Shown here: in pieces, positions 1-6,970 of the stretch | Layout of the letters: each line of letters starts with the position of its first letter | Numbering within the stretch: position 1 is the first letter of the stretch | NCBI GenBank assembly: GCA_947478535.1 | Contig: CANJXD010000075.1 | Coordinates: forward strand, 1-15,768 | Source of the DNA: Acetobacteraceae bacterium | Lineage (GTDB): Bacteria > Pseudomonadota > Alphaproteobacteria > Acetobacterales > Acetobacteraceae | DNA: 15,768 bases | Reading direction: 5' to 3' | The notes under the pieces: model-generated | The model's input: only the letters and a program-made list of their open reading frames with translations | Told to the model about the DNA's origin: nothing | Databases searched by the model: none | Translations under genes and position numbers: made by a program

Positions 1-465
1 ACCACGCCGTCGCCCTCCAACATGAAGGTGCTGTCCACCGAGGTGGTGGAGGCAATGACCGGCCTGACCGTGATCGACCGGCGGCTGGTGCCGGATTCCG
101 GCGGCGCCGGCGAATTCCGCGGCGGCCTGGGCGCGCATTACCGTATGCGTAATGACACGGGGCAGGACGCGGCCGTGATCGGCCTCGGCCGACGCAACCG
201 CTTCCCTGCGCTGGGCCTGCTCGGCGGCGAGCCCGGCGGCAAGCGCAGCTACATCCTCAACGGCAAGTCGGTGGACGTGCGGGCGCGCTATGTGCTGGCG
301 CCTGGCGATGTCATCGAGGTCTGCGACGCCGGCGGCGGCGGCTATGGTGACCCGCGCGCACGCGATCGCGCCAAGGTGATCGACGATGTCCGCCAGGGCT
401 TCGTGACGCGCGAGGCCGCGGTGGCGGCCTATGGGCTCGACCCGAAGGAACTGCCGGAGGCCTGA
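1..465 (+). CDS. Hydantoinase B / 5-oxoprolinase-type subunit, C-terminal fragment
   Basis: Only the last 154 codons are present; the reading frame is open from base 1, so the ATG at 22 is internal and not a start. Visible hallmarks of the HyuB/N-methylhydantoinase B family (PF02538) are the TPSPSN stretch before it, the segment around RRLVPDSGGAGEFRGGLG, the GDVIEVCDAGGGGYGDP block (about 30 codons before the key end) and the closing arrangement of V-x-x-DV-x-x-GFVTREAA followed by a YGLD motif. Such proteins pair with a HyuA-type subunit for ATP-dependent opening of hydantoins, 5-oxoproline or, in related acetone/acetophenone carboxylases, carboxylation. The substrate cannot be decided from this end. 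The stop codon lies 37 nt inside the convergent ATPase gene. The partner HyuA gene would be expected to the left, outside the window. Confidence 0.93.
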   Translation, partial: TTPSPSNMKVLSTEVVEAMTGLTVIDRRLVPDSGGAGEFRGGLGAHYRMRNDTGQDAAVIGLGRRNRFPALGLLGGEPGGKRSYILNGKSVDVRARYVLAPGDVIEVCDAGGGGYGDPRARDRAKVIDDVRQGFVTREAAVAAYGLDPKELPEA

Positions 466-1415
466 AGCGCCGCCAATCGGATGCAGGCGGCGCGCTGGCC
501 CTGCCCCACCTCGACCAGGGGCGGCTCGGCGGTCGTGCAGGCCGCGATGGCATGCGGGCAGCGGCTGGCGAAGCCGCAGCCGGCGGGCGGATCGGCCGCG
601 CTCGGGATCTCGCCGGTCAGCGGCAGGCGTTGCGCGCGCTGGCGTGGATCGGGCGACAATTGCGCCGAGAGGAGCGCTCTGGTGTAGGGGTGGCGTGGCG
701 CGGCGAAGATCGCCTCCGCCGGCCCTTCCTCGACGACGCGGCCGAGGTAGAGCACCAGGACGCGATCGCAGATCAGCCGCACCGTGGCCAGGTCATGCGA
801 GATGAACAGCATGGCCATGCCGGTCTCCGCGCGCAGTCCATGCAGCAAGTCGAGGATGCCGGCGCGCACCGACAGGTCGAGCGAACTGGTCGGCTCGTCC
901 AGCACCAGCAATTCCGGCCCGGTCGCGAGCGCGCGGGCAATGCAGACCCGCTGCAACTGGCCGCCCGAGAGATCGACCGGATGCCGGTCCAGCGCCGCCG
1001 TGCCCAGGCGTACCCGCGCGGCCAGCCGCTCCGCCGCCGCGCGGCGCTCGGCTGCGCCCATCGGGCTGTGCAGCAGCAGCGGTTCCTCGATCAGCCGTCG
1101 CACCCGCAGCCGCGGATTGAGCGAAGCCCAGGGGTCCTGGAAGACGATCTGCAGCTTCGCCCGCAGCGCCCGCAACTCGCGCGCCGAGAGCGCCAGCATG
1201 TCGGCGCCGGCGAAGCGCAGCGTGCCGGCGGAGGGCGCCGTCAGCCGCGTCAGGATGCGGCCGATCGTTGACTTGCCGGAGCCGCTCTCGCCGACCAGCC
1301 CCACCACTTCGCCCCGCGCGATGGCGAGATCGACACCGGCGACCGCGCGCAGCACGCGGCCGCGCGACAGGCGGAAATCCTTGCGCAGCGCGGCCGCCTG
1401 AAGCAGCACGGTCAT
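429..1415 (-). CDS. Oligopeptide/dipeptide/nickel-type ABC importer, second ATP-binding protein (DppF/OppF-like)
   Basis: A 328-residue cytoplasmic ATPase that powers a family 5 solute importer. It has Walker A GESGSGKST (42-50), Q-loop Gln93 in FQDP, the signature LSGGQ (149-153), Walker B ending in LVLDE (170-174) and the switch His207. The C-terminal extension typical of OppD/F-type ATPases follows, with RHPYT at 241-245 and four cysteines at 280, 286, 293 and 311; in some Dpp/Opp ATPases such cysteines hold an iron-sulfur cluster, which is untested here. The start chosen is the ATG at 1415, which overlaps the stop of the upstream ATPase as ATGA. An in-frame extension to 1712 would run deep into that gene and carries no family sequence. 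It is the last gene of the five-gene operon and ends convergently inside the hydantoinase gene. DppF or OppF orthology is by family only; the transported ligand is unknown. Confidence 0.93.
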   Translation of the reverse strand: MTVLLQAAALRKDFRLSRGRVLRAVAGVDLAIARGEVVGLVGESGSGKSTIGRILTRLTAPSAGTLRFAGADMLALSARELRALRAKLQIVFQDPWASLNPRLRVRRLIEEPLLLHSPMGAAERRAAAERLAARVRLGTAALDRHPVDLSGGQLQRVCIARALATGPELLVLDEPTSSLDLSVRAGILDLLHGLRAETGMAMLFISHDLATVRLICDRVLVLYLGRVVEEGPAEAIFAAPRHPYTRALLSAQLSPDPRQRAQRLPLTGEIPSAADPPAGCGFASRCPHAIAACTTAEPPLVEVGQGQRAACIRLAALQASGSSFGSSP

Positions 1416-2389
1416 GCCGGCATCGGATGGTGGCACAGCACGATGCCGCCGGCGGCCGCGCGCAGCAGCGGCGCCGGCGTCGCACATCGCGCGGTGGCGC
1501 CGGCGCAGCGGTCGCGATAGGCGCAGCCCGAGGGCAGGTCGTGGAGGTTCGGCGGCGTGCCGCCGAAGACCTGGCCGGCGCCGAGCCGTAGCCGTTCCGG
1601 CACCGCCGCGGTCAGCGCCGCCGCATAGGGGTGGCGCGGCGTCACCAGCACCTGGTCGACCGGTCCCTCCTCCACCACGCGGCCCGCATACATCACCGCG
1701 ACGCGGTCGCAATGCTGCGCGACCACGCCGAGGTCGTGGGTGATCAGCAGCGCCGCCATGCCGCGTGCCCGCACCAGCGCGCGCAGCAGGTCGAGGATCT
1801 GCGCCTGCACCGTCACGTCGAGCCCTGTGGTCGGCTCATCGGCGATCAACAACTCCGGCTCGTTGATCAGCGCCATGGCGATGGCGACGCGCTGCGCCAT
1901 GCCGCCGGAGAACTCATGCGGCCAGGCGCGCAGGCGCGCTTCGGCATCGGGAATGCCGACCTGGCGCAGCATGTCGAGCGCGCGATGGCGCGATTCCGCC
2001 ATCGGCTCGAGCGGGTAATGCGCGCGACGAACGGCGAGAAGCTGGTGGCCGATGCGCGCCAGCGGGTCCAGCGAGGTGCGTGGGTTCTGCACCACCAGCG
2101 CCAGCCGCCGCCCGCGGATGCCGGCCAGGGCGGCGGGCGGCACGCCGAGCAGGTCGGTGCCATCGAAGCGGATGCGCCCGGCGACGATGCGCGCGCTGTC
2201 GCGCAGCAGGCCGAGCACCGCATAAGCGGTCAGCGACTTGCCCGCGCCGGTCTCGCCGACGAGGCCGAGGATCTCGCCGCGATCCACGCGCAGATCGACG
2301 CCGTTCAGCGCCCGCGCCACGCGCAGCCGGTTGTCGAGGCCGCGCGCGACGAAATGGACATGCAGATCCTCGATGTCCAGCATGGTCAT
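1412..2389 (-). CDS. Oligopeptide/dipeptide/nickel-type ABC importer, first ATP-binding protein (DppD/OppD-like)
   Basis: A 325-residue ATPase, partner of the next gene in a heterodimeric nucleotide-binding pair. Motifs are Walker A GETGAGKS (45-52), Gln101 in the Q-loop (VVQNP), a signature FSGGM (160-164) in which Gln is replaced by Met, as is common in DppD-type proteins, Walker B LLIADE (180-185) and His218. The C-terminal domain has RHPY at 252-255 and cysteines at 289, 295, 302 and 319, spaced like those of its partner. The ATG at 2389 is preferred because it forms an ATGA overlap with the stop of the upstream permease; a second ATG lies two codons in. Long in-frame sequence upstream (to 3064) is an antisense-quality shadow of the permease gene. 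The gene is translationally coupled on both sides. Confidence 0.93.
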   Translation of the reverse strand: MTMLDIEDLHVHFVARGLDNRLRVARALNGVDLRVDRGEILGLVGETGAGKSLTAYAVLGLLRDSARIVAGRIRFDGTDLLGVPPAALAGIRGRRLALVVQNPRTSLDPLARIGHQLLAVRRAHYPLEPMAESRHRALDMLRQVGIPDAEARLRAWPHEFSGGMAQRVAIAMALINEPELLIADEPTTGLDVTVQAQILDLLRALVRARGMAALLITHDLGVVAQHCDRVAVMYAGRVVEEGPVDQVLVTPRHPYAAALTAAVPERLRLGAGQVFGGTPPNLHDLPSGCAYRDRCAGATARCATPAPLLRAAAGGIVLCHHPMPA

Positions 2390-3264
2390 CGGGCGGCGGC
2401 GCGGCGCCGCGGGTCGAGCACATCCTGGAGCCCGTCGCCCAGCAGGTTGAGGCCCACCACCATCAGGATCAGCGCCAGGCCGGGCGGCACGCCGACCCAC
2501 CATTGCCCGGTGACCATGAACTCGGCGCCCAGGCGGATCATGGCGCCCCATTCCGGCGCTGGCGCCTGGATGCCGACGCCGAGGAAGGCGAGGGTTGCGC
2601 TGATGCGCACCGCCCATGCGGCGCGGATGGCGACCATGGCGGTGGCACCCTGGATCGCGTTGGGCAGCAGATGCACGAACAGGATGCGCCGCGTCGGATT
2701 GCCGACCGCGACGGCGGTATCGACATAGGAACCGGCGCGCAGCGCCAGCGCCTCGGCCCGCACCACGCGGGCGAACACCGCAGCATCGAGCAGCCCGATG
2801 ACCAGCACGACGTTGAGCAGCGATGGCCCGAGCACGGCGACCACCGCCAGCGCCAGGATGATCGAGGGGAAGATGCGCATCGCATCCGCGACGCGGACCA
2901 GTGCCTCGTCCACCCAGCCGCCGCGATAGCCCGCCAGCAGGCCGACCGGCACACCGACCAGCACGGCGATGCCGACCGAGGGCAGCGCGACCAGGAAGCC
3001 GTAGCGACTGCCGTGGATGGTCCGGGAGAGGATGTCCATGCCGTTGCTGTCGGTGCCGAGCCAATGCGTCGCGGACGGCGCCGCGAGGATGGCGCCGAGG
3101 TCGGGCAGCACCGGGTCCCAGGGCGCGACCACCGGTGCAAACACCGCCAGCAGCGCGAAGCCGAGCAGGATAAGCGCGCCGGCGGTTGCCGTGCCGCTGC
3201 GCCGCATCAGGCCGATGGCCCGGTCCGCCAGGCTCGGCGCGGGACTGGTCAGCGCCGCGCTCAC
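2386..3264 (-). CDS. Peptide/nickel-type ABC importer permease (DppC/OppC-like)
   Basis: A 292-residue inner-membrane permease. It has an N-terminal transmembrane helix (about 27-47), the family hallmark HWLGTDSNGMDILSR (67-81), several later hydrophobic helices, the EAA loop that contacts the ATPases (about 185-202, GNPTRRILFVHLLPN), the LGVGIQAPAPEWG block (228-240) and the terminal GDGLQDVLDPR (276-286). The GTG at 3264 is taken as the start because it overlaps the stop of the DppB-like gene as GTGA and yields the normal family length. With the DppB-like permease it should form the membrane channel. The EAA loop and closing motif are intact, so a working permease is likely. Confidence 0.92.
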   Translation of the reverse strand: MSAALTSPAPSLADRAIGLMRRSGTATAGALILLGFALLAVFAPVVAPWDPVLPDLGAILAAPSATHWLGTDSNGMDILSRTIHGSRYGFLVALPSVGIAVLVGVPVGLLAGYRGGWVDEALVRVADAMRIFPSIILALAVVAVLGPSLLNVVLVIGLLDAAVFARVVRAEALALRAGSYVDTAVAVGNPTRRILFVHLLPNAIQGATAMVAIRAAWAVRISATLAFLGVGIQAPAPEWGAMIRLGAEFMVTGQWWVGVPPGLALILMVVGLNLLGDGLQDVLDPRRRAAAR

Positions 3265-4283
3265 GCTGCCCGGCTCCTCGGTTCGAACGCCAGGGCCAGC
3301 AGGTCGACAGTGAGGAACACCAGCACGGAGAACAGCCCGAGCGTCAGGACATAGGCCTGCACCACCGCGAAATCCCCGCGCACCACCGCGTTCAGCCCAA
3401 GCTGCCCGACGCCGCCCCAAGCGAAGACATACTCGATCAGGGAGGTCGTGCCGACCAGCCCCACCAGTTCCGAACCGACGAAGGTGATGACCGGCACGCG
3501 GATGTTGCGCACCACCATGGCGCGTTGCGCGCCGGCGCCCAGACCCATCGCGCGGCCATAGCGGAGATAGTCGCTGGCCATGACATCCACCGCGACGGCG
3601 CGGGTCTGCTTGACGATCGGCCCGGCGGAGATAATGGCGACGCAGAGCATCGGCAGCATGAGTTGCGAGAGCGCCGAGACGGCCACTTCCCCCTCGCCGG
3701 CCAGCAAGGCGTCCAGCAGGTAGCTGCCGGTCATTCGCGGCGGCGGCGTATGCAGCAGGCCGAGCCGCCCCATCCCCGGCGGCGCCCAGTCCAGCAGGTA
3801 GAAGAAGACCAGCAGCATGGCGAGACCCAGCCAATATGTCGGGATCGAGAAGCCCAGCAGAGACAGGAAGCGGCTGACCTGGTCGAACAGCCGGTTGCGC
3901 CGCCGCGCGGAGGCGAGCCCCACCGGAATGCCGACCAGCGCGCCGAGGCCGACGCCGAGCACCAGCAGTTCCAACGTCGCCGGCACGCGGTCCAGGATCT
4001 CGCCTGCCACCGGCCTGCCACTCAGCCAACTGCGGCCGAGGTCGCCGGACACCAGCCGGCCGAGATACAGGCCGAATTGCTCCCAGACCGGCCGGTCCAG
4101 CGCCAGCTCGGCGCGCACCGCCGACAACTCCGTCGCGGTGGCGGTCGGCCCGGCGAGCAGCGCCACCGGGTCCTGGTCACCCAGCCGCACGAGCATGAAG
4201 GTCACCATCAGGACAGCAAGGAGCAGCGGCAGAACCGCCGCCGCCCGCCGCAACAGGAACCCGGCCAGTGTCAGGAGTTGCAA
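3261..4283 (-). CDS. Peptide/nickel-type ABC importer permease (DppB/OppB-like)
   Basis: A 340-residue inner-membrane permease. The N-terminal helix (about 10-32, ending VTFMLVRLG) followed by DP at 38-39 and a DRPVWEQFGLYL segment (63-74) is characteristic of DppB/GsiC-type permeases. The EAA-type loop is at about 241-264 (YGRAMGLGAGAQ...RNIRVP) and the late family motif at 283-304 (IEYVFAWGGVGQLGLNAVVRGD). The start is uncertain. The first usable codon is a TTG at 4283, 6 nt after the stop of the binding-protein gene, with no strong ribosome-binding site, and no ATG lies before residue 26. The N-terminal helix needs nearly all of this length, so TTG at 4283, read by coupling to the upstream gene, is the best choice. 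Confidence 0.88.
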   Translation of the reverse strand: MQLLTLAGFLLRRAAAVLPLLLAVLMVTFMLVRLGDQDPVALLAGPTATATELSAVRAELALDRPVWEQFGLYLGRLVSGDLGRSWLSGRPVAGEILDRVPATLELLVLGVGLGALVGIPVGLASARRRNRLFDQVSRFLSLLGFSIPTYWLGLAMLLVFFYLLDWAPPGMGRLGLLHTPPPRMTGSYLLDALLAGEGEVAVSALSQLMLPMLCVAIISAGPIVKQTRAVAVDVMASDYLRYGRAMGLGAGAQRAMVVRNIRVPVITFVGSELVGLVGTTSLIEYVFAWGGVGQLGLNAVVRGDFAVVQAYVLTLGLFSVLVFLTVDLLALAFEPRSRAA

Positions 4284-4289
4284 GCGACG

Positions 4290-5876
4290 TCAGCGCCGAC
4301 GCAGGTCGAACCAGCGCTCATGCTCGTCCGGATAATAGACGTAGCCAGTGATGTTGGCTGGCATCACCTCGAACAGCGGGCGATAGACGGTGATCGCCCA
4401 GGGCGCGTCCTCCAGCCAGATCCGCTGCGCGTCGCGCATCAGGGCGAGGCGGGCATCGCGGTCCAGTGTCTGCCGCGCCTCGTCGATCAGCGCGTCGATG
4501 CGGGGGTTGGAATGCGCGGCGCGGTTCACCACCGCGTCGGTGCGGGCGAAGATGAACATCGCATAGACGATGTCGAGCACGATCGGCCCGTCCTCCGAGG
4601 TGAAGAACGGCATGTCCCGCCGCGTCACGGCGCCGCGGGAGCGCATCTCGGAAGGGGTGATGCGGCGCGGCGTGACGCGGATGTTGGACTGGCGGTACAT
4701 GTTGGCCGCCTGGATCGCCATCGGCTCCTCCCAACCGACGATGTCGGCATAGAACAGCTCGACATCGACGCCATCGGGATAGCCGGCCTCGGCCAGCAGG
4801 GCGCGGGCGCGGGCGGGATCGAAGGCATAGGGGTAGAGATCCTCCGCCGCACCATCGATGATCGGCAGCACGGGGGTGGAGGCGATGTGGCCGCGGCCCA
4901 TGAACACGGCGTTGTTGATCGTCGTGCGGTCCATGGCGTGCAGGAAGGCGCGGCGGACGCGGACATCGTCGAAGGGCTTGTAGCGCGGGTTCATGTTCAG
5001 CGCCGCAGTGGCGCGGTGCATGGTCTGCACGACACGCAGCCGCGGGTCGCGCCGCAGCTCGTCCACCTGCACGATCGTCAGGTTCTCCACCCATTGCGCC
5101 TGGCCACTGCGGATCAGCAGGGCGCGGGAGGCGGCGCTGGGGACGGCGCGGTAGATGATCCGCTCGAAGAAGGGCTTGCCGCGGAAGTAGTTCGGGTTGG
5201 CGACGAAGGTGGCCTGCTCATTCGGCGTCACCGACTGCATGTGGTAGGCGCCGAAGCCCGCCGTGTTGCGGTCCAGCCATTCGGTCGCGTAGGGGTCAGC
5301 CGGCGTCGCGTGGCGCTTCGCCTCGGTCGAATCGATGGCGGTCTGGGTATAGTGGGTCAGGTTTGTGAAGAAGATCGCGGAGGGTCCGCCGAGCCGGTAG
5401 GTCACCTCGTAGCGCCCGGTCGCCTCCACCGCCTGGATGTTCGACAGCGTGGCGATGAAGAAGCCGGTGCGGCGCTGATGCATCGACTTCTGATGGGTCC
5501 AGACCACGTCCTCCGCGGTCAGCTCATTACCGAAGAAACTGCGGACGCCCTGGCGCAGCAGCAGGCGAATGGTCCGGCCATCCTCCGAGACATGCCAGGA
5601 TTCCGCGAAATGGCCCTCGACTCGGCTGGAATCCAGCGTCTCGTTGCCATCGGCGTCGCGGCGGCGGGCGTAACGCGTCAGCCCCTCATAGACCTGGACG
5701 ACGATTTCCTGGTTGCCCGGCTTCAGCACGTCGGGATCGACGCCTTCGGGCGTGCGCTGCGCGGCGATCACCAGCGCCTGCTGCGCCGCGGCGCGCTCCA
5801 CCGGGGCGAGCAGTGCCGCGAGCAGCGCCAAGGCCGAGAGCCCGATCCAACGCCTGCCGGTCTTCGCCATACCCAT
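4290..5876 (-). CDS. Periplasmic solute-binding protein, family 5 (DppA/OppA-like)
   Basis: A 528-residue extracytoplasmic binding protein (PF00496) that would deliver the ligand to the permeases encoded downstream. Residues 1-31 form a Sec signal peptide: basic start (KTGRR), a hydrophobic core rich in Leu and Ala, and a probable cut at AAA-Q. The mature protein opens with the family pattern of a beta strand, DPDVLKPGNQ (47-56) and VYEGLTRY (62-69), and a later FFGNELTAEDVVWTH segment gives the usual domain I features. No lipobox cysteine is seen. The start at 5876 has GGGGAG nine bases upstream; an ATG two codons later would be too far from it. It is the first gene of the importer operon and is divergent from the MarR gene. 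Ligands of this family include peptides, metal chelates, glutathione and opines; none can be assigned here. Confidence 0.93.
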   Translation of the reverse strand: MGMAKTGRRWIGLSALALLAALLAPVERAAAQQALVIAAQRTPEGVDPDVLKPGNQEIVVQVYEGLTRYARRRDADGNETLDSSRVEGHFAESWHVSEDGRTIRLLLRQGVRSFFGNELTAEDVVWTHQKSMHQRRTGFFIATLSNIQAVEATGRYEVTYRLGGPSAIFFTNLTHYTQTAIDSTEAKRHATPADPYATEWLDRNTAGFGAYHMQSVTPNEQATFVANPNYFRGKPFFERIIYRAVPSAASRALLIRSGQAQWVENLTIVQVDELRRDPRLRVVQTMHRATAALNMNPRYKPFDDVRVRRAFLHAMDRTTINNAVFMGRGHIASTPVLPIIDGAAEDLYPYAFDPARARALLAEAGYPDGVDVELFYADIVGWEEPMAIQAANMYRQSNIRVTPRRITPSEMRSRGAVTRRDMPFFTSEDGPIVLDIVYAMFIFARTDAVVNRAAHSNPRIDALIDEARQTLDRDARLALMRDAQRIWLEDAPWAITVYRPLFEVMPANITGYVYYPDEHERWFDLRRR

Positions 5877-6011
5877 GGTTGTGCTCTCCCCGTGTCGCGC
5901 CCGAAGGCTGCGGCGCTACCTGGAAAGCTAGCCGGTGACATCCTTGACAGGTCAAGTGTTTTCTCGCGCCGCCGGCGCCCCTATCATGGCGGACAGCCGG
6001 AAGGACACCGC
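5877..6011. promoter_or_regulatory. Divergent intergenic region between importer operon and MarR gene
   Basis: This 135-bp non-coding stretch must hold the promoters of both the minus-strand importer operon and the plus-strand regulator. It contains the palindrome at 5943-5956, a GGGGAG ribosome-binding site for the binding protein (minus strand, about 5886-5891) and AAGGA (6001-6005) six bases before the MarR start codon. No other RNA gene or repeat was recognised in it. Confidence 0.6.
5943..5956. promoter_or_regulatory. Perfect-arm palindrome in the divergent promoter region, candidate MarR operator
   Basis: The sequence CTTGAC-AG-GTCAAG is a 6+2+6 inverted repeat. It lies between the divergently transcribed binding-protein gene (start 5876) and MarR gene (start 6012). 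Size and position fit the operators bound by MarR dimers. It contains a consensus-like -35 hexamer, TTGACA (5944-5949), but no convincing -10 box was found at normal spacing on either strand; the best on the minus strand is a weak TAGCTT at 5930-5925 with 19-nt spacing. A second TGACA lies at 5936-5940. Control of both genes by the MarR protein is inferred, not shown. Confidence 0.5.
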
Positions 6012-6512
6012 ATGACAAAGGAAGGCGACGCTGATCGGGCAACGCCGCTTGGCGCGCGAATCTACGACGCATCGCTCATCATCGGCCTGCTCCGGCTTCG
6101 TGACGGCATGCGCCTGTTCTTCCGTCCGATTTTGCGCGCGCATGACCTGACCGACCAGAACTGGCGCATCATCAAGGTGCTCGGCGAGCACGGCGCGGTG
6201 GAGATGACACGCATTGGGCAGGAGGCTGTGATCCCCGCCGCCAGCGCCTCGCGAACTGTCACACGGATGGAGGCCGCCGGGCTGCTGCGCCGCCAGGCCG
6301 ATCCGGGGGATCGCCGCCGCGTGCTGGTGGTGCTGACGGCGCGCGGCAGGCTGCTTTATGAGAAGGTCGCACCGCTGATTCGCGACACCTATGGCGCCAT
6401 CGCCGCCCAGCTTGACCCCGCTCTGCTGGAGACGCTGAACATCACTGTGCATGCGCTGAACCGGCAGATCGAGGCGGCCTTCGGCGGCAACATGCCGGCG
6501 GTGGAGGAATGA
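6012..6512 (+). CDS. MarR-family transcriptional regulator, HpaR-like
   Basis: A 166-residue winged-helix regulator. Residues 25-75 (GLLRLRDGMRLFFRPILRAH, then DLTDQNWRIIKVLGEHG) match the pattern of HpaR, the homoprotocatechuate-pathway repressor, more closely than generic MarR proteins. The DNA-recognition helix is about 76-90 (ASASRTVTRMEAAG) and the wing carries DPGDRRRV (97-104), the usual MarR D-x-R-x-R-type loop. A C-terminal helix (about 136-158) would complete the dimer interface. The start at 6012 has AAGGA six bases upstream; an earlier ATG at 5986 is out of frame. It lies back to back with the peptide-type importer operon, which it probably represses through the nearby palindrome. 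A phenolic or small aromatic acid as effector is inferred only from the HpaR resemblance. Confidence 0.9.
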   Translation: MTKEGDADRATPLGARIYDASLIIGLLRLRDGMRLFFRPILRAHDLTDQNWRIIKVLGEHGAVEMTRIGQEAVIPAASASRTVTRMEAAGLLRRQADPGDRRRVLVVLTARGRLLYEKVAPLIRDTYGAIAAQLDPALLETLNITVHALNRQIEAAFGGNMPAVEE

Positions 6513-6596
6513 TGCCGGATCCTTGCCCGGTCCGGGGCCGCGATGGCGGCGTGTGGCTCAAGCTGAGTGTAGATCGGCGTGCTGTGCGGCCCCAAA

Positions 6597-6663
6597 TCGG
6601 CATCGGGGTCCCAGTAAAGAGTCGAGGCGGGACAATGCCTGCCCGTGGGGACCCCGATGCCGA
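6597..6663. repeat. 16-bp inverted repeat with 35-nt spacer
   Basis: The arms TCGGCATCGGGGTCCC (6597-6612) and GGGACCCCGATGCCGA (6648-6663) are exact reverse complements. The GGGGTCCCA at 6605-6613 recurs in direct orientation at 6666-6674. The stem could form a strong hairpin but has no T-run after it, so it is a poor match to an intrinsic terminator. It may be an insertion-sequence end, a remnant of one, or a genome-wide dispersed repeat. It lies about 85 bp after the MarR stop codon. Confidence 0.7.
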
Positions 6664-6907
6664 AAGGGGTCCCACTCGCGAGCTGGTTCACATATTCCGC
6701 CCGCTGAGACCGAAGCCCGCTCCTATGCCAGGCTGGAGCAGCCAGACTTGGCCGCGTGACTCAAACCGAACAACGTCCGGCAAATCCGGGGCGTATCACT
6801 GCCCCCGATGATACTCGATTCTGATTCGATGTTCGCAATCGCCAGAGCGGCGACCCTCAAGGCGCAATAAAATTACGCGAGAGCCGCCTACCGCTAAAAC
6901 TAGTGCC

Positions 6908-6937
6908 CTTGACCAAGTGATATATCCTATGTCCCAT
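6908..6937 (+). promoter_or_regulatory. Weak candidate promoter for the ten-gene operon
   Basis: A TTGACC box (6909-6914) sits inside a small palindrome CTTGACCAAG (6908-6917). A poor -10 match, TCCCAT (6932-6937), follows at 17-nt spacing, and a GATATATC palindrome lies between them (6919-6926). The stretch is less GC-rich than its surroundings and ends about 33 bp before the first start codon. The placement is plausible, but the -10 match is only three of six bases. Confidence 0.25.
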
Positions 6938-6970
6938 ATTCGCAGGGATGATCGTTTGGAAAGGGCAGCC

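Larger units (their letters stand above)
6513..6970. other. 458-bp intergenic region without a credible gene
   Basis: No open frame here looks like a real protein; candidates on both strands are short, low in family-like content and overlap the neighbouring gene or the inverted repeat. The left two thirds (to about 6780) are GC-rich and hold the 16-bp inverted repeat at 6597-6663 plus a third copy of its GGGGTCCC core at 6666-6673. The right third (about 6800-6960) is clearly less GC-rich than the rest of the window and carries the promoter-like elements for the downstream operon. The repeat cluster hints at a decayed mobile-element end, but no transposase fragment could be recognised. Confidence 0.6.

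Noticed and set aside
3186..6011. Very long open frame on the plus strand running through the importer genes into the MarR gene.
   Set aside because: It lies antisense to three well-supported minus-strand genes and its translation is rich in His, Arg, Gln and Asp with no family features. Only the last 166 codons are real, as the MarR gene.
6515..6535. Possible terminator hairpin CCGGA...TCCGG just after the MarR stop codon.
   Set aside because: The stem is only five base pairs with an 11-nt loop and there is no T-run after it.
6597..6663. Reading the 16-bp inverted repeat as an intrinsic terminator of the MarR gene.
   Set aside because: The 35-nt loop and absence of a T-tract do not fit, so it is reported as a repeat only.
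6389..6691. 100-codon minus-strand open frame over the inverted repeat.
   Set aside because: It overlaps the MarR gene, has no recognisable domain and no good ribosome-binding site. It could be a trace of a mobile element but cannot be supported as a gene.
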